Under the pieces are notes generated by a model. It saw nothing but the letters and a program-made list of their open reading frames with translations, was not told where the DNA came from and did not search any database. Of a stretch of 64,000 nucleotides of DNA, positions 1 through 10,122 are shown in pieces. Made by a program: the position numbers and the translations under genes. Source of the stretch: Croceicoccus gelatinilyticus (GTDB taxonomy: Bacteria > Pseudomonadota > Alphaproteobacteria > Sphingomonadales > Sphingomonadaceae); NCBI RefSeq assembly GCF_018398395.1, contig NZ_JAHCBF010000001.1, forward strand, positions 496,001-560,000, in the 5' to 3' direction. Position 1 is the first letter of the stretch, and every line of letters starts with the position of its first letter.

Positions 1-1
1 C

Positions 2-493
2 CAGGACTATTTCCACGCGCTTCAGACCGAGGTGAACGACAAGGGTTTCCTCGTCACCAGCACCGAGGAACTGTTCCAGTGGGCCCGTACCGGTTCGCTG
101 TGGTGGATGACCTTTGGCCTCGCTTGCTGCGCGGTGGAGATGATCCACGTGAACATGCCGCGTTATGACATGGAGCGCTTCGGCGTTGCCCCGCGCGCTT
201 CGCCGCGCCAGTCGGACGTGATGATCGTCGCCGGTACCCTGTGCAACAAGATGGCTCCGGCCCTGCGCAAGGTCTACGACCAGATGTCGGATCCGAAATA
301 CGTGATCTCGATGGGTTCGTGCGCCAATGGCGGCGGTTACTACCACTATTCCTATTCTGTCGTACGCGGCTGCGATCGCATCGTGCCGGTCGACATCTAT
401 GTGCCCGGCTGCCCGCCGACTGCAGAAGCGCTGCTTTACGGCGTCATGCAGCTTCAGCGTAAGATCCGCCGCGTCGGCACGGTTTCGCGGTAA
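2..493 (+). CDS. nuoB: NADH-quinone oxidoreductase subunit B (5' partial)
   Basis: Subunit of the peripheral arm of respiratory complex I that holds the terminal [4Fe-4S] cluster N2, next to the quinone site. The reading frame is open from the first bases of the window (about ten in-frame residues precede an internal GTG at 32), so the true start lies upstream and the gene is partial. The diagnostic ligands are all visible: the tandem Cys pair in [11 protein letters not shown], the Cys in [16 protein letters not shown], and the Cys in [14 protein letters not shown]. It is followed 11 bases later by nuoC and is the first visible gene of the nuo operon, which runs to 15468. Identification is secure; only the N-terminus is missing. 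Confidence 0.97.
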   Translation, partial: QDYFHALQTEVNDKGFLVTSTEELFQWARTGSLWWMTFGLACCAVEMIHVNMPRYDMERFGVAPRASPRQSDVMIVAGTLCNKMAPALRKVYDQMSDPKYVISMGSCANGGGYYHYSYSVVRGCDRIVPVDIYVPGCPPTAEALLYGVMQLQRKIRRVGTVSR

Positions 494-504
494 GGGGCAA
501 GGAC

Positions 505-1368
505 ATGGCTGTTCTCCATTCCGCACCGAAGTACGCCTCGAACGAAGGCGTTGCCGACGCGATCAAGACCGCGCTGGGCGATGCCGTCGCCTCGACGCAT
601 GAAGAGCATGGCGAGATCCTGCTCACCGTCGTCCGCGAAAAGCTGGCCGACGCTATGCGCAGCCTGCGCGACGATCACGAATACCAGCAGCTGATGGAAA
701 TCGCGGGCGTCGACTATCCGGGCCGCGCAGAGCGGTTCGAGGTTTGCTACTGCCTTCTTTCGGTGACGAAGAACCACCGCCTGATCGTCAAGGTTTCGAC
801 CGACGAGGCGACTCCGGTGCCGAGCGTGACTTCGATCTGGCCGAACGCCGGCTGGCTCGAGCGTGAGGTCTTCGACCTTTACGGCGTGCTTTTTGCCGGC
901 AACGACGACCTTCGCCGCATCCTCACCGACTACGGATTCGAAGGGCATCCCTTCCGCAAGGACTTCCCGCTGACGGGTCATGTCGAACTGCGTTATTCCG
1001 AGCAGGAAAAGCGCGTCGTCTATGAACCGGTCGAGCTGACGCAGGATTTCCGCAGCTTTGACTTCATGAGCCCGTGGGAAGGCGCCGATTACGTCCTTCC
1101 GGGTGACGAGAAGGCCGCAGAGCATCCCGCTCCGCCGCCGGTCGACAAGCCGCAGACGACGGACAAGCCGTCCGATACCGGCGCTGGTGCAAAGACCGAT
1201 GCAAAGGCCGCTGAAAAGGCCAGCGCAGGTGCGCCTGCCGAAAAGGATGGCGGCAAGGAACCGGCTGAGCCTGAAGCGACCGAGGATCGGCCCGACCGTC
1301 CCGCTCGCAAGGGTGAGGTGCAGGACACGCCTGCATCGACCGAAGTGAAGAAGGAGGAAGGCGAATGA
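505..1368 (+). CDS. nuoC: NADH-quinone oxidoreductase subunit C, with low-complexity C-terminal tail
   Basis: Peripheral-arm subunit of complex I (30-kDa family), 287 residues. The conserved core runs to about residue 200 and includes the family stretch AGWLEREVFDLYGVLFAGNDDLRRILTDYGFEGHPFRKDFPLTG and ends near MSPWEGADYVLPGDE. After that come about 85 residues made almost only of Ala, Pro, Lys, Glu, Asp and Thr, probably disordered, which most NuoC proteins lack. The start is the ATG at 505 after AAGGGGCAAGG. The stop overlaps the next gene by 4 bases (ATGA). NuoC is separate here, not fused to NuoD as in E. coli. The role of the tail is unknown. Confidence 0.96.
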   Translation: MAVLHSAPKYASNEGVADAIKTALGDAVASTHEEHGEILLTVVREKLADAMRSLRDDHEYQQLMEIAGVDYPGRAERFEVCYCLLSVTKNHRLIVKVSTDEATPVPSVTSIWPNAGWLEREVFDLYGVLFAGNDDLRRILTDYGFEGHPFRKDFPLTGHVELRYSEQEKRVVYEPVELTQDFRSFDFMSPWEGADYVLPGDEKAAEHPAPPPVDKPQTTDKPSDTGAGAKTDAKAAEKASAGAPAEKDGGKEPAEPEATEDRPDRPARKGEVQDTPASTEVKKEEGE

Positions 1369-1901
1369 AACTGCGTCTCGCACTTCTCTGCGCGCTTGCC
1401 GTTTCGGCCTGCGACCAGCCTGCCGAAGAACCCGTCGCGGTTGAGACCGAGACGGCCCAGACGGCCTTCGCGCCCGACGAGCCTCGCCTTGACGAAACGC
1501 TTCCCGGTGCTGGCAGTGAATATGCCTATGCCGATCTTCTCGCGCTTGAGCCCGACGACGGTGTCGTCATTGCTGACAGCACGAAAGGCGCAGGGTTCTG
1601 TACGTTCACTGACGAAGGTGGCCGTGTAATCCTTTCCGCCGGCGCGCCGACCGAAGAGGAAAAGGCCGGTGCCGCCGTCGTACGCCCGAACGGCCAGCCC
1701 GCGACTGCGCTCTACGCACAGGCGGGTGGCAGCGAGTACATCACCACAGGACCCATCTTTGAACGTGAAGCCGTTGACGGCGCACTCGGCATGACCGTTA
1801 CCATCGTGAAGGCCGACGATACGGGCGCTGCCACGCTGACGTTCGATGTCGCCGATGGCGAACGGGATCCGTACAACGGAACGTGGAGCTGTCAGGCATG
1901 A
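1365..1901 (+). CDS. Putative lipoprotein encoded within the nuo operon
   Basis: 178-residue protein of unknown function. Residues 1-16 form a short type II signal peptide with lipobox AVSAC, so Cys16 should be lipidated and the mature protein should face the periplasm. The mature part begins with an acidic, Pro/Glu/Thr-rich linker, followed by a compact soluble domain containing [17 protein letters not shown] and ending [11 protein letters not shown]. The two remaining cysteines could form a disulfide. It overlaps nuoC (ATGA at 1365) and nuoD (ATGA at 1898), so it is translated with the nuo genes. I do not recognise a named family. A role in complex I assembly or in the envelope would be inference from location only. 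Confidence 0.85.
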   Translation: MKLRLALLCALAVSACDQPAEEPVAVETETAQTAFAPDEPRLDETLPGAGSEYAYADLLALEPDDGVVIADSTKGAGFCTFTDEGGRVILSAGAPTEEEKAGAAVVRPNGQPATALYAQAGGSEYITTGPIFEREAVDGALGMTVTIVKADDTGAATLTFDVADGERDPYNGTWSCQA

Positions 1902-3109
1902 CGATGCAGCTCGAACAGTCGCCGACTACCGGCGACGAAGTGATCACGAACTACACGATCAATTTCGGTCCGCAGCACCCTGCGGCGCACGGCGTTCTTC
2001 GCATGGTGATGGAGCTTGACGGCGAAATCATCGAACGCGTCGATCCGCACGTCGGCCTGCTGCACCGCGGCACCGAAAAACTGATCGAGTACAAGACCTA
2101 TTTGCAGGCGCTGCCGTACTTCGACCGGCTCGACTACTGCTCGCCGCTGGCGCAGGAATACAGCTACGTTCTGGCGATCGAGAAGATGCTGAACGTCGAG
2201 GTTCCGGAGCGCGCACAGTACCTGCGCGTGCTGTTTGCCGAGCTGACGCGCATCTGCAACCACATGCTGAACCTGGGTTCGCACGTCATGGACGTCGGCG
2301 CGATGACGCCGAACCTGTGGATGTTCGAACTGCGCGAGGACTGCCTCAACTTCTTCGAACGCGCTTCGGGCGCGCGCATGCACAGCGCGTGGTTCCGTCC
2401 CGGCGGCGTCCACCAGGATGTTCCGCTCAAGCTGCTGACCGACATCGGTGACTGGGTTGATGGACGCCTGCCCGAACTGTTCGGCGACGCGATGAGCCTT
2501 GTTACCGGCAACCGCATCTTCAAGCAGCGCAATGTCGATATCGCGCATGTTTCGAAGGAAGACGCGCTGGCATGGGGCTTCTCGGGCCCGATGATCCGCG
2601 CGGCCGGCATCGCCTGGGACCTTCGCAAGAGCCAGCCTTACGACGTCTATGACCGTATGGACTTCGAAATTCCGGTCGGGACGAATTCTGACTGCTTCGA
2701 CCGTTTCATGGTCCGCGTGCAGGAAGTCTACCAGTCGGCCAAGATCATCAAGCAGTGCATCGCCGAGATGCCCGAAGGGCCGATCGCGAGTACCGACCGT
2801 AAGGTCAGCCCGCCCAAGCGCGGCGAGATGAAGAGCTCGATGGAAGCGCTGATCCATCACTTCAAGCTCTACACCGAAGGCTTCCACGTGCCTGCGGGCG
2901 AGGTTTACGTCGCGACGGAAAGCCCCAAGGGCGAGTTCGGCGTCTATCTGGTCTCGGACGGTTCGAACAAGCCGTACCGCTGCAAGATCCGCCCCACCGC
3001 GTTCAGCCACCTTCAGGCGATGGACATGATGTGCAAGGGCCACATGCTGCCCGATGCCACCGCCATTCTGGGTGCCATCGACGTCGTGTTCGGGGAGTGT
3101 GACCGGTGA
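1898..3109 (+). CDS. nuoD: NADH-quinone oxidoreductase subunit D
   Basis: 49-kDa subunit of complex I, 403 residues, forming the quinone-binding cavity with NuoB. Family stretches seen: [14 protein letters not shown] near the N-terminus, [39 protein letters not shown], and the C-terminal [25 protein letters not shown]...[10 protein letters not shown] chose the ATG at 1898 because it overlaps the preceding stop as ATGA; a GTG at 1883 would add five non-conserved residues, and a second ATG at 1904 is also possible. The stop overlaps the following small gene (GTGA). Confidence 0.97.
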   Translation: MTMQLEQSPTTGDEVITNYTINFGPQHPAAHGVLRMVMELDGEIIERVDPHVGLLHRGTEKLIEYKTYLQALPYFDRLDYCSPLAQEYSYVLAIEKMLNVEVPERAQYLRVLFAELTRICNHMLNLGSHVMDVGAMTPNLWMFELREDCLNFFERASGARMHSAWFRPGGVHQDVPLKLLTDIGDWVDGRLPELFGDAMSLVTGNRIFKQRNVDIAHVSKEDALAWGFSGPMIRAAGIAWDLRKSQPYDVYDRMDFEIPVGTNSDCFDRFMVRVQEVYQSAKIIKQCIAEMPEGPIASTDRKVSPPKRGEMKSSMEALIHHFKLYTEGFHVPAGEVYVATESPKGEFGVYLVSDGSNKPYRCKIRPTAFSHLQAMDMMCKGHMLPDATAILGAIDVVFGECDR

Positions 3110-3330
3110 GGCTGACTGCGAACCAGCAGATGAGCGTCCTGGCCTCGGCAACGGGCCTGATCCTTATCGCCGTCTATTTTCTGGGACTTTACTTCGGTGC
3201 CGATACGGCCCGATGGTTGCCGGACATGATCGCGGGCATCGCCGGTTTCGAACTTTTCATGTTCGGCCAGGGCCAGTGGGAAGCATTCCGCCGCCGCCGC
3301 GCCAATGGGCAGGGAGGCGAACGTGGCTGA
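3106..3330 (+). CDS. Small membrane protein within the nuo operon
   Basis: 74-residue protein with a GTG start overlapping the nuoD stop (GTGA); an in-frame ATG at 3130 would remove eight residues. Two hydrophobic segments (about residues 10-31 and 37-54) suggest a helical hairpin, and the tail is basic ([14 protein letters not shown]). It has no cofactor motif and I do not recognise the family. Position and overlap imply co-translation with nuoD. It could be an assembly factor or accessory subunit of complex I, but that is inference. Confidence 0.75.
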   Translation: MRLTANQQMSVLASATGLILIAVYFLGLYFGADTARWLPDMIAGIAGFELFMFGQGQWEAFRRRRANGQGGERG

Positions 3331-3694
3331 CGCTGCCGTGATGATCGACCGGACCGCCATCGCCCGGGCCATGATCGACGCCTACAATGCTCAGGACGTG
3401 GACGCCTATGTCTCGTTCATGACCGACGATGCCTGCGAAGCGAACTATCGCGGCGAGGTCGTGCGTGAAGGCAAGGACGGCACGCACAGCGGCCTTTCCG
3501 CCGCGTTTGCACGCTGGCCGCAAAACCGCGCCGAAATCCGCGATGAGCAGGAAATCGGCAACTACGTCATTTTCCGCGAACACGTCACGCGGGGCCCCTC
3601 GACCGACGGCTCGCCGCTGGTCGAACCCTTCGACGTCGTCGCGATCTACACTTTCGAAGGCGACAAGTGCGCTCGAGTGGAGTTCGTCCGCTAA
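3323..3694 (+). CDS. NTF2-like / SnoaL-fold protein within the nuo operon
   Basis: About 123 residues with the pattern of a small cone-shaped NTF2-like domain: an N-terminal helix (IARAMIDAYNAQDVDAYVSFMTDD) followed by a curved sheet ending in VVAIYTFEGDKCARVEFVR. The start chosen is GTG 3323, five bases after a strong AGGGAGG ribosome-binding site; ATG 3341 is the alternative. It overlaps the preceding gene, and its TAA stop overlaps the nuoE ATG (TAATG). Proteins of this fold bind or turn over many small molecules, so the substrate cannot be named. Its place in the complex I operon is unexplained. Confidence 0.8.
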   Translation: MADAAVMIDRTAIARAMIDAYNAQDVDAYVSFMTDDACEANYRGEVVREGKDGTHSGLSAAFARWPQNRAEIRDEQEIGNYVIFREHVTRGPSTDGSPLVEPFDVVAIYTFEGDKCARVEFVR

Positions 3695-4362
3695 TGGCTG
3701 ACCGTTACATCGAACCCGTCACCGCCGAACTGCGCGAACGTTGGGGCGCTTTTGCCTTCACGCCCGCATGGGACAAAAAGGCGAAGGCGGCGATTGCCCG
3801 CTATCCCGATGGCCGCCAGAAGTCGGCCGTCATGGCCCTGCTCGACTTTGCGCAGCGCCAGGTGGGCGAAGAAACCAATACGCAAGGCTGGCTGCCGATT
3901 CCGGTCATGGAATACGTTGCCGGCTATCTCGACATGCCGGTCATCCGCGTGGTCGAGGTCGCGACCTTCTACACCATGTACAACCTCGTGCCGGTGGGCC
4001 GTTTCCACGTGCAGGTCTGCGGCACCACGCCGTGCTGGCTGCGCGGGTCTGACGAGGTCATGGAGACCTGCAAGAAGCGCGGGATGAAGAAGGGCCACAC
4101 GACCGAGGATGGCCTCTGGACGCTGACCGAGGTCGAGTGCATGGGCAACTGCGCCAGCGCTCCCATGGTCCAGATCAACGACGACAACTTCGAGGACCTG
4201 ACGGGTGAGCGCCTCGATGCCGTTCTCGACGCACTGGCCGAAGGCAAGTCGCCCAAGGCCGGGACGCAGGAACCGGGCCGTCACACGGTCGAGCCCGTTG
4301 GCGGACCGACCACGCTCACCGAGATGGTCGATGCCAACCATGACTATCGGGGCGAATGGTGA
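3694..4362 (+). CDS. nuoE: NADH-quinone oxidoreductase subunit E
   Basis: 24-kDa subunit of the NADH dehydrogenase module, 222 residues. It carries the thioredoxin-like [2Fe-2S] cluster N1a; the four ligands are Cys109, Cys114 (VCGTTPCWLRG), Cys149 and Cys153 (ECMGNCASAP). The start is the ATG overlapping the previous TAA; an upstream in-frame codon at 3667 would only read into the preceding gene. The tail after about residue 190 is a short variable extension. The gene is followed by two tiny membrane-protein genes instead of directly by nuoF. Confidence 0.96.
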   Translation: MADRYIEPVTAELRERWGAFAFTPAWDKKAKAAIARYPDGRQKSAVMALLDFAQRQVGEETNTQGWLPIPVMEYVAGYLDMPVIRVVEVATFYTMYNLVPVGRFHVQVCGTTPCWLRGSDEVMETCKKRGMKKGHTTEDGLWTLTEVECMGNCASAPMVQINDDNFEDLTGERLDAVLDALAEGKSPKAGTQEPGRHTVEPVGGPTTLTEMVDANHDYRGEW

Positions 4363-4526
4363 TGCCGGTCACCGGACGCAACTTTGTGTTGGCAGGCGCG
4401 CTCTTCGTGATCGCGGCGCTGCTTTTCTACGCGACCGGTAACAGCGGTCCCGTCGGCGCGACGCTGCTGGCCGTGGGCATTGCCTTTCTCGCTTTCGGTC
4501 TGATCAAGCGGAAGGACCGCTCCTGA
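4362..4526 (+). CDS. Small two-helix membrane protein between nuoE and nuoF
   Basis: 54-residue reading frame, too short for most gene callers. The ATG at 4362 overlaps the nuoE stop (a GTG at 4359 is also in frame), and the TGA overlaps the next ATG (TGATG). The protein starts [21 protein letters not shown] and has two hydrophobic segments (about 8-24 and 30-48) separated by ATGNSGPVG, ending in the basic IKRKDRS. The end-to-end overlaps on both sides and the membrane pattern make a real gene likely. No family recognised. Confidence 0.65.
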   Translation: MPVTGRNFVLAGALFVIAALLFYATGNSGPVGATLLAVGIAFLAFGLIKRKDRS

Positions 4527-4663
4527 TGGACTCGCTGCTGATCATCATCGTGGCGCTGGTCGCCGTTTTCATTGCCTGGAAGGTCCTGAAAGGCATCGTG
4601 AAGACGCTGGCGCTCGTCGCGATCCTGATCGTGGCTGCAATTTTCGTATTCGGAGTTTTGTGA
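4526..4663 (+). CDS. Very small membrane protein between nuoE and nuoF
   Basis: 45-residue reading frame starting [20 protein letters not shown] and ending [10 protein letters not shown]. It is nearly all hydrophobic, with a Lys-containing turn (WKVLKGIVK) between two membrane segments. Both ends overlap neighbours: TGATG with the previous gene and GTGATG with nuoF. The pattern is what is expected of a translated, co-operonic small membrane protein, but length limits certainty. Function unknown. Confidence 0.6.
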   Translation: MDSLLIIIVALVAVFIAWKVLKGIVKTLALVAILIVAAIFVFGVL

Positions 4664-5952
4664 TGCTGGCTGACAAGGACCGCATCTTTACCAACGTCTA
4701 CGGTTACCAGCCGTGGAACCTCGACGCGGCACGTGCGCGCGGCGACTGGGACAACACGAAGGACATTCTTGCCAAGGGGCAGGATGCCATCATCGACGAG
4801 ATCAAGGCCTCGGGCCTGCGCGGTCGCGGCGGTGCGGGCTTCCCCACCGGCATGAAGTGGTCGTTCATGCCCAAGGAAAGCAAGGACGGTCGTCCCAGCT
4901 TCCTCGTCATCAACGCCGACGAATCCGAACCCGGTTCGTGCAAGGATCGCGAGATCATCCGCCATGATCCGCACAAGCTGATCGAGGGTGCACTGGTTGC
5001 AGGCTTCGCAATGCGTGCGCGGGCGGCCTACATCTACATCCGCGGCGAATACATACGCGAGGCAGAGACGCTGTTCGCTGCCGTGCAGGAAGCCTACGAC
5101 GCGGGCCTGATCGGCAAGAACGCCTGCGGTTCGGGCTACGACTTCGACGTCTTCGTCCACCGCGGCGCGGGCGCCTACATCTGCGGTGAAGAAACCGCGA
5201 TGATCGAAAGCCTTGAAGGCAAGAAGGGCCAGCCCCGCCTGAAGCCGCCGTTCCCGGCAGGCGCGGGCCTCTATGGCTGCCCGACCACCGTGAACAACGT
5301 CGAATCGATCGCAGTCGCGCCGACTATCATGCGTCGCGGCGGTGCCTGGTTCTCCAGCTTCGGGCGCGAGAACAACAAGGGTACCAAGCTGTTCCAGATC
5401 AGCGGGCATGTCGAAAAGCCCTGCGTGGTCGAGGAAGAGATGGGCATCCCGTTCAAGGATCTCATCGAGAAGCATTGCGGCGGCATTCGCGGCGGTTGGG
5501 ACAACCTGCTGGCGGTGATCCCCGGCGGTTCGTCGGTTCCGCTGGTTCCGGCCTCGGAAATCATGGACGCGCCGATGGATTTCGACGGCCTCAAGGCTGT
5601 CGGCTCGGGCCTTGGCACCGCGGCGGTTATCGTCATGGACAAGTCCACCGACATCGTGAAGGCGATCAGCCGGATCAGCTACTTCTACAAGCACGAGAGC
5701 TGCGGCCAGTGCACGCCGTGCCGTGAAGGCACCGGGTGGATGTGGCGCATGATGGAACGCCTGCGCGTCGGCGATGCGCAGCCGGAAGAGATCGACATGC
5801 TGTTCCAGGTGACCAAGCAGGTCGAAGGTCACACGATCTGCGCCCTTGGCGACGCGGCCGCATGGCCGATCCAGGGCCTGATCAAGCACTTCCGCCCCGA
5901 ACTCGAACGCCGCATCGCGGACGCTGGCAACATGGCAGAGGCAGCTGAGTAA
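4663..5952 (+). CDS. nuoF: NADH-quinone oxidoreductase subunit F
   Basis: 51-kDa subunit of complex I, 429 residues: binds NADH and FMN and carries [4Fe-4S] cluster N3. Visible motifs: the NADH-binding glycine-rich [13 protein letters not shown] (51-63), the FMN-binding region [12 protein letters not shown], and cluster ligands Cys347, Cys350, Cys353 ([12 protein letters not shown]) and Cys393 (HTICALGD). The start at 4663 is preferred over GTG 4660 because it matches the usual family N-terminus ([10 protein letters not shown]). It ends NMAEAAE and overlaps nuoG (TAATG). Confidence 0.97.
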   Translation: MLADKDRIFTNVYGYQPWNLDAARARGDWDNTKDILAKGQDAIIDEIKASGLRGRGGAGFPTGMKWSFMPKESKDGRPSFLVINADESEPGSCKDREIIRHDPHKLIEGALVAGFAMRARAAYIYIRGEYIREAETLFAAVQEAYDAGLIGKNACGSGYDFDVFVHRGAGAYICGEETAMIESLEGKKGQPRLKPPFPAGAGLYGCPTTVNNVESIAVAPTIMRRGGAWFSSFGRENNKGTKLFQISGHVEKPCVVEEEMGIPFKDLIEKHCGGIRGGWDNLLAVIPGGSSVPLVPASEIMDAPMDFDGLKAVGSGLGTAAVIVMDKSTDIVKAISRISYFYKHESCGQCTPCREGTGWMWRMMERLRVGDAQPEEIDMLFQVTKQVEGHTICALGDAAAWPIQGLIKHFRPELERRIADAGNMAEAAE

Positions 5953-7958
5953 TGCCGACAGTTAAGGTAGACGGTCAGGAAATCGAGGTTCCCGCAGGCG
6001 CCACCGTCCTGCAGGCCTGCGAACTTGCAGGTAAAGAAATCCCGCGTTTCTGCTATCACGAACGCCTGAGCATTGCGGGCAACTGCCGCATGTGCCTCGT
6101 CGAGGTGAAGCCCGGACCGCCCAAGCCGCAGGCTTCGTGCGCGCTTCCGGCCACCGAAGGCCAGGAAATCCGCACCGACAGCGAGATGGTCAAGAAGGCG
6201 CGCGAAGGTGTGATGGAGTTTCTCCTCATCAACCACCCGCTCGACTGCCCGATCTGCGACCAGGGCGGCGAATGCGACCTCCAGGACCAGTCGATGGCCT
6301 ATGGCCGCGGCGCGACGCGCTATGACGAGAACAAGCGCGCGGTCACTGAAAAGTACATGGGCCCGCTCATCAAGACGACGATGACGCGCTGCATTCACTG
6401 CACACGCTGCGTGCGTTTCTCCGAAGAGATCGCCGGCGTGGACGAGATCGGCGCGCTCTATCGCGGCGAGAACATGCAGATCACGACTTATCTCGAACAC
6501 GCGGCCAAGCACGAGCTTTCGGCCAACGTGATCGACTTGTGCCCTGTCGGCGCGTTGACTTCGCGGCCCTATGCCTACGAAGCGCGTCCGTGGGAGTTGA
6601 AGAAGACGCTCGGCATTGACGTGATGGACGCGATGGGTGCGAACATCCGCATCGACAGCCGCGGCCGCGAAGTGCTTCGCGCGCTCCCCCGCGTGAACGA
6701 CGACGTCAACGAGGAATGGCTGTCGGACAAGTCGCGCTATGCGGTCGATGGTCTTACCCGCCGCCGTCTCGACAAGGTCTGGATCCGCAAGCGCGGCAAG
6801 CTCGAAGCCGCGACCTGGGACGAGGCGTTCAAGAAGATCAAGGCGGCCAAGCCGGGCAAGGACATTGCCGCGGTCTATGGCGACCTGCTCGACTGCGAAA
6901 CGATGTTCGCGGCCAAGGCGCTGCTCGGCGCGATGGGTTCGACCCTGATCGAAGGTCGCCAGACCGGCATGACCTACGACACGTCGAACCTTGCTGCGGT
7001 GAACTTCAACACGACGCTGTCAGAGATCGAGAACGCCGACGCGGTCCTGATCGTCGGCAGCCAGATCCGCCACGAAGCTCCGCTGCTCAACGTCCGCCTG
7101 CGCAAGGCGGCGAAGCGCGGCGCGAAAGTCTTCATCGTCGGGCCCGAGTGGGAAACGACTTATCCGGCGACTTTCCTCGGCAACGATCTCGCCGTTCTCA
7201 ACTCGCTGTCGAGCGATGTGACCGATGCCTTCTCCAAGGCCGAGCGTCCGGCGATCATCGTCGGCGGTGCAGCTCTGGGTCGCGGCGCGCTGGGCAAGGC
7301 GCTCGCGCTCGCCAAGGAATGGAACGTCGTGAAGGACGGCTGGAACGGGTTCAACTCGCTCCACTTCTCGGCCTCGCGCATGGGCGGGCTGATGCTTGGG
7401 CTCGCGCAGAAGGGCGGCATGGCCGATCTCGCCGCGGCAAAGCCGAAGGTGCTTCTGGCTCTCGGCGCGGACGAGGTTGACTTCACGAAGTTCCCCGACG
7501 CGCTGAAGGTCTTCATCGGCCACCACGGTGACAAGGGCGCACACGCGGCGGACATCATCCTGCCGGCGGCGGCCTATACCGAGAAGGCGGGCACTTACGT
7601 CAACATCGAAGGCCGCGTGCAGCGTAGCGAAAAGGCCGTCTTCGCACCGGGCGATGCCCGCGAGGACTGGACGATCCTGCGCGCATTGGCCGATGCGCTT
7701 GGTGTGACCGTCGGTTTCGACAGCTTCGACCAGCTTCGCGCTGCCATGTTTGCCGACACTCCGGCGCTGGCGAACGAGGGCCTGGCCGATCTGGGCGGCG
7801 AGCTTCCGGCAGGCGGCGGTGACGCATCGGGCGTTATCGAGGCCTATCCTGTCGCCGACTTCTACCTGACCAACGCGATCTGCCGCGCGAGCCCGACGAT
7901 GCAGCGCTGCTCGGCAGAATTGCTCCACGGCGAGGACCTTGCGGAGGCCGCGGAATGA
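5952..7958 (+). CDS. nuoG: NADH-quinone oxidoreductase subunit G
   Basis: 75-kDa subunit of complex I, 668 residues, the electron wire of the NADH module. Ligands seen: [2Fe-2S] N1b by Cys34, Cys45, Cys48, Cys63; [4Fe-4S] N5 by His95, Cys99, Cys102, Cys108; [4Fe-4S] N4 by Cys147, Cys150, Cys153, Cys197. The extra N7 cluster of E. coli-type NuoG is absent, and the protein is of the shorter, mitochondrial-like type. The rest is a molybdopterin-oxidoreductase-like domain without cofactor. It ends DLAEAAE and overlaps nuoH by ATGA. Confidence 0.97.
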   Translation: MPTVKVDGQEIEVPAGATVLQACELAGKEIPRFCYHERLSIAGNCRMCLVEVKPGPPKPQASCALPATEGQEIRTDSEMVKKAREGVMEFLLINHPLDCPICDQGGECDLQDQSMAYGRGATRYDENKRAVTEKYMGPLIKTTMTRCIHCTRCVRFSEEIAGVDEIGALYRGENMQITTYLEHAAKHELSANVIDLCPVGALTSRPYAYEARPWELKKTLGIDVMDAMGANIRIDSRGREVLRALPRVNDDVNEEWLSDKSRYAVDGLTRRRLDKVWIRKRGKLEAATWDEAFKKIKAAKPGKDIAAVYGDLLDCETMFAAKALLGAMGSTLIEGRQTGMTYDTSNLAAVNFNTTLSEIENADAVLIVGSQIRHEAPLLNVRLRKAAKRGAKVFIVGPEWETTYPATFLGNDLAVLNSLSSDVTDAFSKAERPAIIVGGAALGRGALGKALALAKEWNVVKDGWNGFNSLHFSASRMGGLMLGLAQKGGMADLAAAKPKVLLALGADEVDFTKFPDALKVFIGHHGDKGAHAADIILPAAAYTEKAGTYVNIEGRVQRSEKAVFAPGDAREDWTILRALADALGVTVGFDSFDQLRAAMFADTPALANEGLADLGGELPAGGGDASGVIEAYPVADFYLTNAICRASPTMQRCSAELLHGEDLAEAAE

Positions 7959-8998
7959 CTGCTTTCTTCCAATCGCTCGGCATGAATTACGAGTGGGCCT
8001 GGTTCATCGCCACGGTCTGCGGAATCCTGCTGATCGCGCTGCCGCTGATGCTGGCCGTTGCGATGATCATCTACGTCGACCGCAAGGTCTGGGCCGCGAT
8101 CAACCTGCGGCGCGGCCCCAACGTGGTCGGTCCGTTCGGCCTGTTGCAATCGTTCGCTGACGGTCTGAAGGTTTTCCTGCAGGAAACCATCATTCCCTCG
8201 GCCGCGAACAAGGGCATCTTCATCCTCGCCCCCATCGTGACCTTCACGGTCGCACTGGGCGCATGGGCGGTTATCCCGTTCGATGCGGGCGTCGTGCTGG
8301 CGGACATCAACGTCGGCCTGCTCTACATCCTCGCGATCTCGTCGCTGTCGGTTTACGGCGTCGTCATGGCGGGCTGGGCTTCGAACTCGAAGTATCCGTT
8401 CTTTTCGGCCATGCGTGCATCGGCCCAGATGATCAGCTACGAAGTTTCTATTGGCTTCATCCTGATCTGCGTCGTGCTCTACGCAGGTTCGTTCAACCTG
8501 ACCGAGATCGTGGTGTCGCAGAAGGGCCACGGCCTCGGCATCGTGAACGGCTATGTGTTCAACATCCTGCTGTTCCCGATGTGGGTGATGTTCTTCATCT
8601 CCTCGCTGGCGGAAACGCAGCGCGTTCCCTTCGACCTTACCGAGGCGGAATCTGAGCTCGTCGCAGGCTACCAGACCGAATACTCGTCGATGAGCTTCGC
8701 GCTCTTCTGGCTGGGTGAATACGCCAACATCCTGCTGATGTGCTCATTGAACACGATCCTGTTCTTCGGTGGCTGGCTGCCGCCGGTCGACTGGGCGCCG
8801 CTGTACTATGTGCCGGGCATCATCTGGTTCCTCCTGAAGACCTTCTTTTTCTTCTTCATGTTCAGCTGGGTCATGGCGACGGTGCCGCGTTACCGTTACG
8901 ACCAGCTGATGCGGCTTGGCTGGAAGATCTTCCTGCCGATCTCGCTCCTGTTTGTCGTGCTGATCTCTGGTTGGCTTATGTTCACGAGGTACGCATGA
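7955..8998 (+). CDS. nuoH: NADH-quinone oxidoreductase subunit H
   Basis: Membrane subunit of complex I (ND1), 347 residues with about eight hydrophobic helices, forming the quinone tunnel at the junction of the two arms. Family stretches: [57 protein letters not shown] and the charged loop [28 protein letters not shown]. It overlaps nuoG at its start and nuoI at its end (both ATGA). Confidence 0.97.
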   Translation: MTAFFQSLGMNYEWAWFIATVCGILLIALPLMLAVAMIIYVDRKVWAAINLRRGPNVVGPFGLLQSFADGLKVFLQETIIPSAANKGIFILAPIVTFTVALGAWAVIPFDAGVVLADINVGLLYILAISSLSVYGVVMAGWASNSKYPFFSAMRASAQMISYEVSIGFILICVVLYAGSFNLTEIVVSQKGHGLGIVNGYVFNILLFPMWVMFFISSLAETQRVPFDLTEAESELVAGYQTEYSSMSFALFWLGEYANILLMCSLNTILFFGGWLPPVDWAPLYYVPGIIWFLLKTFFFFFMFSWVMATVPRYRYDQLMRLGWKIFLPISLLFVVLISGWLMFTRYA

Positions 8999-9480
8999 GC
9001 GTCGCCCATCTCGTAAAGTCGTTCACCCTGTGGGAGTTCGTGAAAGCGCACGCCCTCACGCTGAAGTATTTCTTCAAACCGAAGGTGACGATCAACTACC
9101 CGTTCGAGAAAAACCCGCTGTCCCCGCGTTTCCGCGGTGAACATGCGCTGCGTCGCTATCCGAACGGCGAGGAACGCTGCATCGCGTGCAAGCTGTGCGA
9201 GGCCGTGTGCCCCGCGCAGGCGATCACGATCGAGGCCGAGCCGCGTGACGACGGTTCGCGCCGCACCACCCGCTACGATATCGACATGACCAAGTGCATC
9301 TTCTGCGGCTTCTGCCAGGAAGCGTGCCCGGTCGATGCAATCGTCGAAGGGCCGAACTTCGAATACGCGACCGAAACGCGTGAAGAACTGCTTTACGACA
9401 AGGCGAAACTGCTGGCGAACGGGGACAAGTGGGAGCGTGCGATTGCCGCGAACCTTGAAGCCGATGCGCCCTACCGCTAG
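8995..9480 (+). CDS. nuoI: NADH-quinone oxidoreductase subunit I
   Basis: Ferredoxin-like subunit of complex I, 161 residues, with two [4Fe-4S] clusters (N6a, N6b) bound by Cys62/65/68/72 ([12 protein letters not shown]) and Cys101/104/107/111 ([12 protein letters not shown]). The ATG at 8995 overlaps the nuoH stop. The same frame is open further upstream, but only because it lies inside nuoH. The N-terminal helix ([23 protein letters not shown]) is amphipathic and packs on the membrane in this family. Confidence 0.97.
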   Translation: MSVAHLVKSFTLWEFVKAHALTLKYFFKPKVTINYPFEKNPLSPRFRGEHALRRYPNGEERCIACKLCEAVCPAQAITIEAEPRDDGSRRTTRYDIDMTKCIFCGFCQEACPVDAIVEGPNFEYATETREELLYDKAKLLANGDKWERAIAANLEADAPYR

Positions 9481-9504
9481 GGGCCGCGCGCAGGGACATT
9501 ATCC

Positions 9505-10122
9505 ATGATCCATACCATCGCCTTCTATCTCTTCGCAGTGCTCCTGATCGCCAGCGCCGTTCTGGTCATCATGAGCCGCAACCCGGTTCACTCGGTGCTG
9601 TGGCTAATCCTCGCGTTCTTCAACGCGGCGGGCCTCATGGTCCTCGTCGGCGCCGAGTTCATCGCGATGCTGCTCGTCATCGTCTATGTCGGCGCGGTCG
9701 CGGTGCTGTTCCTGTTCGTGGTCATGATGCTCGACATCGACTTTGCCGAACTGCGCGCAGGCTTCGTGAAGAACTTCCCGCTGGGCATCCTGCTCGCCGT
9801 GATCCTTCTGGCCGAACTGGTTCTGGGCTTCGGCGCCTATCGCGCTGGCGCGCTGAAACTGGGCGAGGCGGATGGCACTGCCGGCGTCATCGCGGGCCGC
9901 TCCAACATCGATAGCATCGGTGCGCTGCTCTACGGCGAATACCTGTTCCTGTTCGAGGCTGCGGGCCTGGTCCTGCTGGTCGCCATGATCGGTGCGATCG
10001 TGCTGACGCATCGTGAGCGTACGGACACGCGCGGTCAGAACGTTTCGAAGCAGAACAAGCGCCGCGCCGAAGACGCGACGGTGAATGTGAAGCCGGAAGT
10101 GGGCAAGGGGGTCACGCTGTGA
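9505..10122 (+). CDS. nuoJ: NADH-quinone oxidoreductase subunit J
   Basis: Membrane subunit of complex I (ND6), 205 residues with five hydrophobic segments. Family stretches: [57 protein letters not shown]. The C-terminal 35 residues are a basic cytoplasmic tail ([20 protein letters not shown]...). It starts 24 bases after nuoI and overlaps nuoK (GTGA). Confidence 0.96.
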   Translation: MIHTIAFYLFAVLLIASAVLVIMSRNPVHSVLWLILAFFNAAGLMVLVGAEFIAMLLVIVYVGAVAVLFLFVVMMLDIDFAELRAGFVKNFPLGILLAVILLAELVLGFGAYRAGALKLGEADGTAGVIAGRSNIDSIGALLYGEYLFLFEAAGLVLLVAMIGAIVLTHRERTDTRGQNVSKQNKRRAEDATVNVKPEVGKGVTL

